A DNA stretch of 32,667 nucleotides from Egibacteraceae bacterium (GCA_040905805.1 JBBDQS010000014.1:1-32667); one strand, 5' to 3'; numbered from the stretch's first letter, positions 6,306-18,451 are shown. Numbers and translations: made by a program. Notes: generated from the sequence alone by a model not told the origin.

Positions 6306-7460
6306 GTGAACGACGCTCGTCCGCCGGGTGGCACCCCGTCCTCCGTCGCTGTGGGTGACGCCGTGCTGGCGGTGGCCGCCGAGCGCACCGCCGACACGGT
6401 CCTGCGGCGCCTGGTCGAGGCGGCGCGCACCCTCGCCGGGGGGCGGTACGCCGCCCTCGGCATCCCCGACGGCGACGGCGGCTTCGCCCAGTTCCTGACC
6501 ACCGGGCTGACCGCGGAGGAGACCGCTGCCATCGGTCCGCTGCCGCGGACCCACGGCCTGCTCGGCGCGATGCTCGACGAGCCCGCGTCCTTTCGCACCC
6601 TGGACATCACCCGCGACCCGCGCTCCTGGGGCTGGCCGCCCGCGCATCCGGAGATGCGGTCCTTCCTGGGCGTGCCGATCGCCGCCGACGGCGCGGTGAT
6701 CGGGGCGATCTACGTGACCGACAAGGAGGCTGCGGGCGGGTTCACCGACGCGGACCAGGAGGTCATCGAGCTGCTCGCCGCGCACGCCGCGGTGGCGCTG
6801 GAGAACGTGCGTCTCAGCGAACGCACCCGTGAGCTCACCATGATCGAGGAGCGCGCCGCGCTCGCCCGGGAGCTGCACGACGCGATGACCCAGAAGCTGT
6901 TCAGCCTGAACCTGGTCGCCGAGGCCGCGGCGGTCACGGTGACCGCCGACCCCGTGGTGGCGACGGCGCACATCCGTACCTTGCAGGGTCTGGCGCGCGA
7001 CATCCTTGCCGAGCTGCGGTCCCTGATCGTGGAGCTGCGTCCGGCGGACCCCACCGCCGACGGGCTGGTCGCTGCCCTGCGCGCGCACGTGGGCGTCGTC
7101 GCCCGGGTGCACGACCTCGACGTGGGGCTGCGCGTCGGCGGGGACGTCCGGCTCGATGCCGAGCGGGCGCGCCACGTCTTCCTGGTGGTGCAGGAGGCGC
7201 TGCACAACGCCGTGCGCCACGCCGCCGCCGGCAGCGTCGACGTGGTGGTCACCGTCGACGAGGAACGCGTGGTCGTCGAGGTCTGCGATCAGGGCGCCGG
7301 CTTCGATCCCGACGACCTCACGGTGCGCAGCAGCCGGCTGGGGCTGACGTCGATGCACGAGCGCGCCTCCGCGGTCGGCGGGCGGTTGACGATCGACTCG
7401 CGGGTGGGGGCGGGGACGACCGTGCGCCTCGAGGTGCCGGTCGCGGAGCGCGATGACTGA
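6306..7460 (+). CDS. GAF-domain sensor histidine kinase (NarX/DevS-type, HisKA_3)
   Basis: A 384-residue cytoplasmic kinase without transmembrane segments. A GAF domain (about residues 15-180, 'AARTLAGGRYAALGIPDG', 'FLGVPIAADGAVIGAIYVTD') is followed by a HisKA_3 dimerisation helix with the phospho-acceptor His191 in 'ALARELHDAMTQKLFSL'. The HATPase domain follows: N box 'VVQEALHNAVRHAA' (Asn301), 'CDQGAGFDPDD', 'LGLTSMHERASAVGG'. The order matches DevS/NarX-like kinases that sense small ligands, redox state or gases through GAF. No heme-ligand His can be assigned with confidence. GTG 6306 is chosen because GAGG lies just upstream and the conserved domains start soon after. The coding region overlaps the response regulator by 8 bases, so the pair is translationally coupled. 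A TATCGT hexamer ends 7 bases before the start and may be its -10 box. Confidence 0.92.
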   Translation: MNDARPPGGTPSSVAVGDAVLAVAAERTADTVLRRLVEAARTLAGGRYAALGIPDGDGGFAQFLTTGLTAEETAAIGPLPRTHGLLGAMLDEPASFRTLDITRDPRSWGWPPAHPEMRSFLGVPIAADGAVIGAIYVTDKEAAGGFTDADQEVIELLAAHAAVALENVRLSERTRELTMIEERAALARELHDAMTQKLFSLNLVAEAAAVTVTADPVVATAHIRTLQGLARDILAELRSLIVELRPADPTADGLVAALRAHVGVVARVHDLDVGLRVGGDVRLDAERARHVFLVVQEALHNAVRHAAAGSVDVVVTVDEERVVVEVCDQGAGFDPDDLTVRSSRLGLTSMHERASAVGGRLTIDSRVGAGTTVRLEVPVAERDD

Positions 7461-8088
7461 GCGCATCCGCGTGCTGGTCGTCGACGACCACCCCGTCGTG
7501 CGCCAGGGGCTGCGCGCCTTCCTGTCGACCCTTGCGGGCATGGAGATCGTGGGTGAGGCAGCCGATGGGGACGAGGCCGTGCGCAAGCTGCGTCACCTGC
7601 GACCCGACGTCGCCCTGCTCGACCTCGTGATGCCCGGCACCGACGGCCTGGCGGTGCTCGAGCAGGCCGCCGCGCTCGGGTTGCCCACCCGGCTGATCGT
7701 GCTGACGAGCTTCTCCGACACCGACCTGGTCGTGCCCGCCGTGCGGGCCGGCGCAGCCGGCTACCTGCTCAAGGACGCCGGGCCGCGAGCGTTGGAGGAG
7801 GCGATCCGCGCCGTGCACCGCGGCGAGGCCCTGCTGCACCCGGGCGCCGCGGGGGCGGTGATGCGCGAGGTCGCCCAGCCCCCGTCGACGCCGGCACCGG
7901 ACCTCACCCCGCGGGAGCGGGAGGTGCTGGCGCTGCTGGCGCAAGGGCTCACCAATCGGCTGATCGCCCGCGAGCTGGCCGTGGCCGAGAAGACGGTCAA
8001 GACCCACGTCTCCCACGTCCTGGCCAAGCTCGGCGTCGCCGACCGCACCCAAGCGGCCCTGCAGGCGGTCCGCGAGGGTCTCGTCTAG
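7453..8088 (+). CDS. NarL/LuxR-family response regulator
   Basis: A 211-residue response regulator. The receiver domain shows the acidic pair Asp11-Asp12 ('VLVVDDHPVVRQGL'), the phospho-acceptor Asp57 in 'PDVALLDLVMPGTDGL', and the conserved Thr and Lys in 'IVLTSFSDTD' and 'GAAGYLLKDAGP'. A linker leads to a GerE/LuxR-type helix-turn-helix ('LTPREREVLALLAQGL', 'IARELAVAEKTVKTHVSHV'). Phosphorylation by the upstream kinase, whose gene it overlaps, should promote dimerisation and DNA binding. Its targets cannot be read here. All key residues are present and the length is typical. Confidence 0.95.
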   Translation: MTERIRVLVVDDHPVVRQGLRAFLSTLAGMEIVGEAADGDEAVRKLRHLRPDVALLDLVMPGTDGLAVLEQAAALGLPTRLIVLTSFSDTDLVVPAVRAGAAGYLLKDAGPRALEEAIRAVHRGEALLHPGAAGAVMREVAQPPSTPAPDLTPREREVLALLAQGLTNRLIARELAVAEKTVKTHVSHVLAKLGVADRTQAALQAVREGLV

Positions 8089-8164
8089 CACGCCCGACAC
8101 CGCCACCCTGCCGGGGCGCACCGAGAGGACGCCGCGACAGCCGTTCGACGGACAGGTCCACCCG

Positions 8165-9127
8165 ATGCGACGTCCACTCCTCGCCCTCGTCCTCGCCGCC
8201 CTCGTCCTCGCCGCCTGCGTCGACGACGACGGCGCCCTGCCCGACGATCGCGGCCCCTCGCCCGACGGCGCGGACATCGGGGAGGTGGAGGCGGTCGCGC
8301 CCGGCGAGATCGGCCCCCGGACGAACCTGTTCGGCGTGGGGTTCGAGGGCCTGTGGCGGTTCGCGCAGGCCACCGAGGTGGCGCTCGTGCTGGAGCCCGA
8401 CGCCGCAGCGGCAGACCTCGCCGACGAGCTGCGCGCCCAGGCCGGCGTCGCGGCCGTCGACCGCCTCGACGCCGCCGCGGCCGAGGACCGCGCCGCGCTG
8501 GACGCCCTCTTGCCGCCCGACGCCCCGGTGCCCCCCGTGCTGCTGGTCACTGCCGACGACCACCCGACCGCCCTGTCCCTGGGGGCCCTGGTGCAACGCG
8601 AGGAGGTCGCACACACCCTGGTCCCCACCTGCGACGCCCTGGCCGGGACCGCCAGGCTGCACGGCAGGGCGCGGGCCCAGGCGCTGCTCGACGCCGCCGG
8701 GTGCCGCCAGATCGTGCTGGTGGCAGCCAATGCCGACGTCGACACACCGTGGGTGGCCGCGGCGGGTGTCGACGCGGGCACGGTCTGCATCGCCGCTGCC
8801 GTCCAGCACGGCCCGCTGCCGACGAGCTCCTCCACGTGCAGCCGGAACCCCGCGGACCCCGGCCTGCCGGTGGCGGCGCTGACGGGCGGCTTCGTGGTCG
8901 GTTTCGCCCCCGCCAACGCTGCGACGGTGGAGCTCGAAGCCGGGGGCCGGTCCGCCACCGTGAGGCCGGTGACGCTTGCAGACGGGCCCGCGCTGGCCTA
9001 CGCCGCCTTCCTGCCCGAGCCCGACCCCGACGACGGACCCCTGCTCGGCGCGCCCGACCTCGCCGACCTCACCTGGCGCTTCCTCGACGCCGACGGTGCG
9101 GTGATCGACCAGGAGTCGGGGGCGTAG
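8165..9127 (+). CDS. Putative secreted lipoprotein of unknown function
   Basis: A 320-residue protein with a lipoprotein signal: 'MRRPLLALVLAALVLAAC' ends in a lipobox with Cys18, and an acidic Asp/Pro-rich linker follows. The mature part contains 'VPPVLLVTADDHPTALSL' and 'CRQIVLVAANADVDTPW', alternating strands and helices that resemble a Rossmann-like or cell-wall-binding-repeat-like fold, and four further cysteines (in 'PTCDAL', 'AAGCRQ', 'GTVCIA', 'TCSRNP') that could form disulfides. No catalytic motif is recognisable. It starts 76 bases after the response regulator on the same strand and could be co-transcribed with the two-component pair. The function is unknown. Confidence 0.75.
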   Translation: MRRPLLALVLAALVLAACVDDDGALPDDRGPSPDGADIGEVEAVAPGEIGPRTNLFGVGFEGLWRFAQATEVALVLEPDAAAADLADELRAQAGVAAVDRLDAAAAEDRAALDALLPPDAPVPPVLLVTADDHPTALSLGALVQREEVAHTLVPTCDALAGTARLHGRARAQALLDAAGCRQIVLVAANADVDTPWVAAAGVDAGTVCIAAAVQHGPLPTSSSTCSRNPADPGLPVAALTGGFVVGFAPANAATVELEAGGRSATVRPVTLADGPALAYAAFLPEPDPDDGPLLGAPDLADLTWRFLDADGAVIDQESGA

Positions 9128-9175
9128 GACCAGCGGCCGAGGGTGACCGGGCCCTGCGGCGGAGGGCAGGCCCAC

Positions 9176-9203
9176 CGTGTGCTCCTAGCGTTCGTGGCAC
9201 ACG
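9176..9203. promoter_or_regulatory. Inverted repeat upstream of the SDR gene, candidate operator
   Basis: CGTGTGC (9176-9182) and GCACACG (9197-9203) form a perfect 7-bp dyad with 14 bases between. It ends 18 bases before the ATG of the SDR gene and just before its GAAGGAG ribosome site. The layout fits a repressor operator (TetR- or MarR-like) or an mRNA hairpin. No regulator gene is adjacent. Confidence 0.4.
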
Positions 9204-9221
9204 ATCGAAGGAGCCTGCCAT

Positions 9222-9922
9222 GCACCCCCTGTCCATCGCTCTGGTCACCGGCGGGTCGCGCGGTCTGGGCCGGGCCCTGTGCGCCAGCCTGGCCGCCGAC
9301 GGCTGGACCGTCGTCACCGATGGCCGTGACGCCCCGGCCCTGGCCGCCGCCACCGGGCACCCGGCAGTGCACGCGGTGCCCGGCGACGTCACCGACGAAG
9401 CCCACCGCCGGGCCCTGGTCGCAGCCGTCGACGCGCAAGGGCCCCTGGCGCTGCTCGTGCTGAACGCGAGCATGCTCGGCCCGAGCCCCCAGCCACCGCT
9501 GGCCGACTACCCGGTGGACGTGCTGGCGGCGGTGTACGCCACCAACGTCCTCGCGCCCCTGCGGCTGGTGCAGCTGGCCCTGCCCCGGCTGCGTCCCGGC
9601 GGGGCGATCGTGGCGGTCACCTCGTGATGCCGCCCGTGAGCCCTACCCCGGATGGGGCGGCTACGGCTCGTCGAAGGCGGCGCTGGAGCAGGCCGTCAAC
9701 GTGCTGGGCGCCGAGCGACCCGACCTGCGCGTGTACGCCGTGGATCCCGGCGACATGGACACCCGCATGCAGGCCGAGGCGTTCCCGGGCGAGGACACGT
9801 CAGACCGTCCCCCGCCGGAGGCGAGCGTGCCCGGACTGCGCCGCCTGATCGACGGGGACCTGCCGAGCGGGCGCTACGAGGCCCGTGCGCTGGTGTCGCC
9901 GGTGGCGCCGGTGGCGCCGTGA
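9222..9922 (+). pseudogene. Short-chain dehydrogenase/reductase (SDR), frameshifted
   Basis: Classical SDR of about 233 residues split over two frames. The first part has the NAD(P)-binding glycine motif 'ALVTGGSRGLGRALCASLAA', the 'LVLNASMLGP' (NAG-like) strand and 'LRPGGAIVAVTS' up to a TGA at 9625-9627. One surplus base at about 9626 separates it from the continuation 'DAAREPYPGWGGYGSSKAAL', which has the catalytic Tyr-x-x-x-Lys, then 'VYAVDPGDMDTRMQAE' and an end at 9922. Removing one base restores a complete enzyme with Ser, Tyr and Lys. The start ATG 9222 has GAAGGAG upstream. The stop overlaps the GTG of queA. The frameshift may be real or an assembly error, and the same doubt applies to queA just downstream. 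The substrate is unknown. Confidence 0.85.
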
Positions 9923-10983
9923 CCGCCCTGGGCGCCCTGGGCGCCGCCGACGCCGGGGCCCTGGACTTCGACCTGCCCGCGCATCTGGACGCCGACGCGC
10001 CGCCGGAGGCGCGGGGCGGGGCGCGCCACGACGTGCGCCTGCTCGTCGCGAGGCGTGCCGACGGCCAGGTGGTCCACCATCGGCTGACCGACCTGCCAGC
10101 GCTGCTGGCACCGGGGGACCTGCTGGTGGTCAACACCTCGGCGATGGTGCCGGCCGCGCTGCCGGCGACCCGCCCCGACGGCACGGTCCTGCGCGCGCAC
10201 GTCTCGGGACCCCTGCAGGGGCAGCGGCGCTGGCTGGTGGAGCTGCGCTGCCCGGTGGGGGCCGACTGCACCTGCACGCGCCCCACGCCCCGGGTGCGGG
10301 GCCGGGCTCGGCGGGTGCGTCGTCCCGGCTGTGGGTCGCCACGCTGACCCTCCCGCTGCCCCTGATCGCCTACCTGCGGCGGCACGGCCACCCCATCCGC
10401 TACCGCACCAGTGGACGCCAGTGGCCCGTTGACGCCTAACCAGACGGTCTTCGCCGGGGTTCCCGGCAGCGCCGAGTCGCCCTGCGCGGGACGGGCGTTC
10501 TCGACGCGGCTGGTCACCGACCTCGTCGCCGCGGGGATCGGTGTTGCACCCCTGCTGCTGCACACCGGGGTCTCGTCGCCGGAGGAGGGCGAGGCGCCCT
10601 ACCCCGAGCGCTACCGGGTCCCCGCCGCGACCGCCGAGCGGGTCAACGACGCCCGGGCGCGCGGGCACCGGGTCGTGGCGGTCGGCACCACCGTCGCCCG
10701 GGCACTTGAGACCGTCACCCACGCCGACGGCGTCACGTCGGACGGTGCCGGCTGGACCGACCTGGAGATCACCCACGAGCGCGGCGTGCGGGCGTTGGAC
10801 GGGCTCCTGACCGGTTGGCACGAGCCCCGCTCGTCGCATCTGCGCCTGCTGGCGGCCGTCGCCGGGCGCCCGCTCCTGGCGGCCAGCTACGCCGCGGCGC
10901 TCGACGGTGGCTACCGCTGGCACGAGTTCGGCGACCTGCACCTCATCCTGCGCACGGCCCCGGGCGGCGCTCGGCTACGGTAG
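9919..10983 (+). pseudogene. queA: S-adenosylmethionine:tRNA ribosyltransferase-isomerase QueA, two frameshifts
   Basis: QueA transfers and isomerises the ribosyl part of SAM onto 7-aminomethyl-7-deazaguanine in tRNA, the penultimate step of queuosine synthesis. The N-terminal part ('LTDLPALLAPGDLLVVNTSA') is followed near 10256-10260, in a run of five G, by a frame change to 'SSRLWVATLTLPLPLIAYLR' and 'HPIRYRTSGRQWPVDAY'. A surplus base in 'gcctaaccag' at about 10433 forces a second change. After it come the conserved 'QTVFAGVPGSAESP', 'APLLLHTGVSSPEE', 'YPERYRVPAATAERVN' and 'VVAVGTTVARALET'. Correcting two single bases gives a full-length protein of about 355 residues. Both slips compensate each other, which together with the homopolymer context favours sequence error, but real decay cannot be excluded. 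The GTG start overlaps the SDR stop. Confidence 0.85.
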
Positions 10984-11018
10984 GCGCGTCCATAGAGCCC
11001 TCGAGTGGGAAGCGTGCG

Positions 11019-13586
11019 ATGCCGACCGACAACCTCACCCGTGACGAGGCGCGCACGCGCGCCGCGCTGCTGTCCGACGTCGCCTACGACGTCGACCTGG
11101 ACCTGGCCGGTGACGGCGACACCTTCGCCAGCCGCACCGTCGCGCGCTTCGCGTGCGCGCAGGCGGGGGCGTCGAGCTTCATCGACCTCGACGCCGAGTC
11201 GGTCCAGTCGGCCACGCTGAACGGCCAGGCGCTGCCCGCGGCGGCCTTCACCGGCCATCGCCTGCGGTTGGAGGACCTGGCCGAGCGCAACGAGCTCGTC
11301 GTGGACGCGCGCTGCCGGTACCAGCGCACCGGTGTGGGGCTGCACCGCTTCACCGACCCCGTGGACGGCCACGTGTACCTGCATACCCAGTTCGAGCCGT
11401 TCGACGCCCACCGCGTGTACGCGTGCTTCGACCAGCCCGACCTGAAGGCGCCGTTCACGCTGCGTGTCGAGGCTCCCGCCGGTTGGGAGTGCATCTCCAA
11501 CGCCGCCGCCGAGGAGCGCCCCGACGAGGGCGTGGCGGGGACCTGGCGCTTCGGGCAGACCCTCGCGCTGTCGCCCTACATCACCGCCCTGGTCGCCGGT
11601 CCCTTCCACGCCGTCCACGAGCCGTTCACCCTCGAGGTCGACGGCATGGCGGCCCAGGACATCCCCCTCGGGGTGTACTGCCGGCGGTCGCTGGCCGAGT
11701 ACCTCGACACCGACGAGATCCTGGAGGTCACGCGCCAGGCGTTCGCGTTCTTCACCGAGGCGTTCGGCTACCCCTACCCCTTCGGCAAGTACGACCAGCT
11801 GTTCGTCCCCGAGTTCAGCTTCGGGGCGATGGAGAACGCCGGCTGCGTCACCTTCAGCGAGGGCTACGTGTTCCGCTCGAAGGTCACCGACGCGGCACGG
11901 CAGTCACGGGCCTCGACGATCACCCACGAGATGGCGCACATGTGGTTCGGTGACCTGGTCACGATGCGCTGGTGGGACGACCTGTGGTTGAACGAGAGCT
12001 TCGCCACCTACATGGGGACCCTGGCCCTGGCCGAGGCGACCCGCTTCGACACCGCGTGGGCCCGCTTCGCGGGCAGCACCAAGTCCTGGGCCCTCAGCCA
12101 GGACCAGCTGCCGACCACGCACCCGATCGCCGCGGACATCGTCGACACCGACGCGGTGCGCACCCACTTCGACGGGATCACCTACGCCAAGGGCGCGTCG
12201 GTGCTGAAGCAGCTGGTCGCGTGGGTGGGCCGCGAGGCGTTCCTCTCGGGGGTCCGCGACTACTTCGCGCGCCACGCGTTCGGCAACGCCGAGCTCAGCG
12301 ACTTCCTGGCGGCGCTGGAGGCCGCCGGCGGCCGCGACCTGGGCGAGTGGTCCAAGCAGTGGCTGCAGACCGCCGGGGTCACCACCCTGCGCGTGGAGGT
12401 CTCGAGCCGCATCGACCTGCAGACCGAGGACGGCCGCTACAACGCGGTCACCATCAACCAGGAGGCCACCGAGGAGCACCCGACCCTGCGCGACCACCGG
12501 CTGGTCGTCGGCTGCTACACGCTGACCCGCGCTGAGCTGGGTCGCACCAGGCGCGTCGAGCTGGACGTGACCGGGCCGAGCACCGAGGTCGAGGAGCTGG
12601 CCGACGAGAAGGCCGCCGACCTCCTGCTGCCCAACGACGAGGATCTCGCCTTCGCCAAGGTGCGCCTCGACGACTGGTCGGTGGGCACGCTGCTGGCCAA
12701 CCTCTCGCGGATCACAGACCCGCTGGCCCGCTCGCTGTGCTGGGGCGCCCTGTGGGACCAGACCCGCGACGCCGAGCTGCCGGCCCGGCGGTTCGTCCGC
12801 CTGGTGGCCGACCACGCCGCCGCCGAGTACGAGATCGGCACCTTGCAGTCGCTGCTCGGCCAGGCCGTGTCGGCCATCATGCGCTTCGGCGACCCGGACA
12901 ACCGCGAGGCCGCCAAGGCTCTGCTCGCCGACGCCGTGCGCCACGAGCTCGACGGAGCCGAGGCGGGCAGCGACCGCCAGCTGGTGTGGGTGCGCCAGCT
13001 CGCCAGCCTGGCCGCCACCGAGCAGGACCGGGCCTGGGCCCGCGGGCTGCTCGACGGTGCGGTGGAGGTGCCCGGGCTGGCCGTGGACACCGAGCTGCGC
13101 TGGCACCTGGTCGGCGGGCTGGCCGCCGTCGGCGACGCCGACGAGGCACTGATCGCAGCCGAGGCCGACCGTGACCAGACCGACATGGGTGCGCGACGTG
13201 CCGCCGGCGCGCGCGCGGCCCGCCCCATCGCCGAGGCCAAGGCCGAGGCATGGGCCGCCCTCACCGAGGACCGCCATCTGACCCTGGCCATGATGCGGGC
13301 GCTGGTCGGCGGGTTCTCCCAAGCCGGGCAGGAGGAGGTCCTGGCCCCCTACGTCGATCCCTACGTCGACCTGCTGGCGGACGTGTGGGCGACCCGCACG
13401 CCCGAGGAGGCGCTGCTGCTCACCAGCGGGCTGTACCCGTCCCCGGTGGTGAGCGAGGACGCCGTCGCCGCGGCCGACCGGGCGCTGGCGCTCGAGGGCC
13501 TGCCCGCGCCCGGGCGGCGGATGGTCATCGAGGCGCGCGACAGCACCCAGCGGGCGCTGCGGGCCCGTGCCGCCGACCGCTCCTGA
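11019..13586 (+). CDS. pepN: Aminopeptidase N (M1 family zinc metallopeptidase)
   Basis: An 855-residue cytosolic M1 aminopeptidase that removes N-terminal amino acids from peptides. The exopeptidase motif GAMEN (269-273) precedes the zinc site His303-Glu304-x-x-His307 in 'TITHEMAHMWFGDLV'. The third ligand, Glu326 in 'LWLNESFATYMG', is at the standard 18-residue spacing. The N-terminal beta saddle and a C-terminal ERAP1_C-like helical region ('RLDDWSVGTLLANLSRITDP' onward) are present. Length and order match actinobacterial PepN (about 850 residues). ATG 11019 is preceded by a GGGA element and begins the typical 'NLTRDEARTRAALLSDVAYD' opening. It lies 35 bases after queA on the same strand and converges with the next gene 12 bases after its stop. 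No lesion is seen over 2.5 kb, in contrast to queA. Confidence 0.96.
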   Translation: MPTDNLTRDEARTRAALLSDVAYDVDLDLAGDGDTFASRTVARFACAQAGASSFIDLDAESVQSATLNGQALPAAAFTGHRLRLEDLAERNELVVDARCRYQRTGVGLHRFTDPVDGHVYLHTQFEPFDAHRVYACFDQPDLKAPFTLRVEAPAGWECISNAAAEERPDEGVAGTWRFGQTLALSPYITALVAGPFHAVHEPFTLEVDGMAAQDIPLGVYCRRSLAEYLDTDEILEVTRQAFAFFTEAFGYPYPFGKYDQLFVPEFSFGAMENAGCVTFSEGYVFRSKVTDAARQSRASTITHEMAHMWFGDLVTMRWWDDLWLNESFATYMGTLALAEATRFDTAWARFAGSTKSWALSQDQLPTTHPIAADIVDTDAVRTHFDGITYAKGASVLKQLVAWVGREAFLSGVRDYFARHAFGNAELSDFLAALEAAGGRDLGEWSKQWLQTAGVTTLRVEVSSRIDLQTEDGRYNAVTINQEATEEHPTLRDHRLVVGCYTLTRAELGRTRRVELDVTGPSTEVEELADEKAADLLLPNDEDLAFAKVRLDDWSVGTLLANLSRITDPLARSLCWGALWDQTRDAELPARRFVRLVADHAAAEYEIGTLQSLLGQAVSAIMRFGDPDNREAAKALLADAVRHELDGAEAGSDRQLVWVRQLASLAATEQDRAWARGLLDGAVEVPGLAVDTELRWHLVGGLAAVGDADEALIAAEADRDQTDMGARRAAGARAARPIAEAKAEAWAALTEDRHLTLAMMRALVGGFSQAGQEEVLAPYVDPYVDLLADVWATRTPEEALLLTSGLYPSPVVSEDAVAAADRALALEGLPAPGRRMVIEARDSTQRALRARAADRS

Positions 13587-13598
13587 CCGCTCTCACCG

Positions 13599-14915
13599 TC
13601 ACAGGTGGTGGGTGAACCAGCCGACCGCGAGGCCAGCCACGCGCTCCAGGGCTCCCGGTTCGGGGAACAGGTGGGTGGCGCCCTCGACGATCTCCAAGCG
13701 GGTGCCCGCGGTCATCCGCGCCATCGCGTCGCGGTTCATCTGGATCACCGGTGTGTCGGCGCCGCCGACGACCAGCAGCGTCGGTGCCGCCACCCGGGGG
13801 AGCGCCGCGCCGGCGAGGTCCGGGCGCCCGCCACGAGACACCACGGCGGCGACGTCGGGGCGCTCCACGGCGGCGACCAGCGCGCACGCCGCACCGGTCG
13901 AGGCGCCGAAGTAGCCCACCGGCAGGCCGCTCGTGGCGGCCTCCGCAGCGACCCAGTCGGTGGCTGCCACCAGCCGGGTGGCCAGCAGCGCGATGTCGAA
14001 GCGCAGCGCGCCCGTCGGCGCGTCGACCTGTTCCTCCTCGGGGGTCAGCAGGTCGATCAGCAGCGTGGCGAGACCGGCTTCCTGCAGGGTCGCGGCCACC
14101 TGGCGGTTGCGGGGGCTGTGACGGCTGGAGCCGCTGCCGTGGGCGAACACCACGACCCCGCGCGCTCCCCGGGGCACGGTGAGGTCACCGGCGAGCTGCG
14201 CGTGCCCCGCCGGGATGGTGACCTCCCGGGCATGCGCGTCCCGGCGCCGCGCCCCACCCACCGTCGTCCCGGCGCCGGACCTGTTGTCGGTGCTCGCGGC
14301 CAGCAGGGCCTGCACCTCCTCGTCGGTGGTCTGGGCGAAGTCGCGGTACCACTGGCCCACCGCGGCGAAGCCCGGGGGGGTGGCGACGACCACCACGTCG
14401 TCGGCCTCGTCGGCCATGCGCCGGGCCGTGCGGGGGGCGGCGACCGGCACCGCGAGCACCAGACGGTCGGGCCCGTGGCCGCGCAGCGCCCGCAGCGCCG
14501 CGCGGGCGGTGACACCGGTGGCCAGCCCGTCGTCGACCAGCACCGCGGTGCGCCCCCGCACCGCGGTCAGGGGACGCTCGCCGCGGTAGCGGTGCACGCG
14601 CCGGTCGAGCTCGGCACGTTCGGCCTCGACGGTGTCCGCCAGATCCGCGACGTCCAGTCCGAGCAGACCGAGGGCGTCGTGGTCGAAGATCGGGTCGCCG
14701 CCCTCGGCGACGGCACCCACACCCAGCTCGGGCCGTCCGGGCGCGCCGAGCTTGCGGGCGACGATCACGTCCAACGGGGCATCCAGTGCCGCCGCCACCT
14801 CCACGGCGACCGGCACCCCCCCGCGGGGCAGGGCCAGCACGACCGCGTCGGCGTCGGCGTAGTGGGAGAGCTGCGCGGCCAGCTGTCGGCCGGCGTCTCG
14901 ACGGTCGGCGAACAT
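13599..14915 (-). CDS. Phosphoribosyltransferase fused to a dienelactone-hydrolase-type alpha/beta hydrolase
   Basis: A 438-residue two-domain protein. Residues 1-215 are a type I phosphoribosyltransferase-like domain: 'ADAVVLALPRGGVPVAVEVA', 'DVIVARKLGAPGRPELGVGA', and the PRPP-binding loop 'VLVDDGLATGVTARAAL' at 125-134. Residues 230-438 are an alpha/beta hydrolase with oxyanion segment 'VVVFAHGSGSSRHSPRN', nucleophile Ser339 in 'VGYFGASTGAACAL', Asp387 in 'LLVVGGADTPVI' and His415 in 'EGATHLFPEP'. This fusion is known as an architecture in environmental bacteria but no reaction has been settled that I can name. Both active sites look complete. ATG 14915 follows a GAGG element. No partner gene is obvious; it ends 12 bases from the convergent pepN. 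Confidence 0.9.
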   Translation of the reverse strand: MFADRRDAGRQLAAQLSHYADADAVVLALPRGGVPVAVEVAAALDAPLDVIVARKLGAPGRPELGVGAVAEGGDPIFDHDALGLLGLDVADLADTVEAERAELDRRVHRYRGERPLTAVRGRTAVLVDDGLATGVTARAALRALRGHGPDRLVLAVPVAAPRTARRMADEADDVVVVATPPGFAAVGQWYRDFAQTTDEEVQALLAASTDNRSGAGTTVGGARRRDAHAREVTIPAGHAQLAGDLTVPRGARGVVVFAHGSGSSRHSPRNRQVAATLQEAGLATLLIDLLTPEEEQVDAPTGALRFDIALLATRLVAATDWVAAEAATSGLPVGYFGASTGAACALVAAVERPDVAAVVSRGGRPDLAGAALPRVAAPTLLVVGGADTPVIQMNRDAMARMTAGTRLEIVEGATHLFPEPGALERVAGLAVGWFTHHL

Positions 14916-14996
14916 GCGCCTCGGCCTCCCGGAGTCGGATCGGGGATGTCCACCTCATACCATCGGGGCCGCCCGGCCATGCCGGGGGCGGGCCGG

Positions 14997-18141
<3,145 letters not shown>

Positions 18142-18165
18142 CGGACGTCGTCACACCGCAGATCC

Positions 18166-18191
18166 GGCCGGTGCGCGCACGCGCACCGGCC
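18166..18191. terminator. Strong bidirectional hairpin after katG
   Basis: GGCCGGTGCGCG (18166-18177) and CGCGCACCGGCC (18180-18191) form a perfect 12-bp stem with a 2-base centre. It lies 24 bases after the katG stop and 14 bases from the stop of the convergent small gene. No T-run follows, as is common for hairpin terminators in high-GC Actinobacteria. Confidence 0.7.
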
Positions 18192-18205
18192 CGTCCATCG
18201 GTCGG

Positions 18206-18346
18206 CTAGGACTCCTGGCGGCGCAGGACCTTCACGACCGCCGCGCCGATGCCGGCGACCACGGCCAGCTTGGTGAGCTTGCCCAGTCCCTTCTTGACGG
18301 CGACCAGGATCCCCGCCTTTTTCGCCACTTCCTTCTTGTTGGCCAT
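18206..18346 (-). CDS. Small basic amphipathic protein, unknown function
   Basis: A 46-residue protein with a lysine-rich N-terminal third ('MANKKEVAKKAGILVAVKKG'), a hydrophobic stretch 'LAVVAGIGAAVVKVL' and an 'RRQES' end. ATG 18346 is preceded by GGAGGGG at good spacing, which supports real translation; the open frame extends further upstream without a ribosome site there. The pattern fits a small membrane-associated protein. Similar short 'KKGLGKLTKLAVVAGIGAA' proteins are annotated as hypothetical. It converges on katG across the hairpin at 18166. Confidence 0.65.
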   Translation of the reverse strand: MANKKEVAKKAGILVAVKKGLGKLTKLAVVAGIGAAVVKVLRRQES

Positions 18347-18451
18347 GAGCCCCTCCGTTGAGTCGACTTGCGGCACCATACCGCGGGACACCTGCGGGCT
18401 ACGCGTCCGCTGGGGGTGGTGTGTCCTCCGCAAGCTCCGGCGAACCACCCC

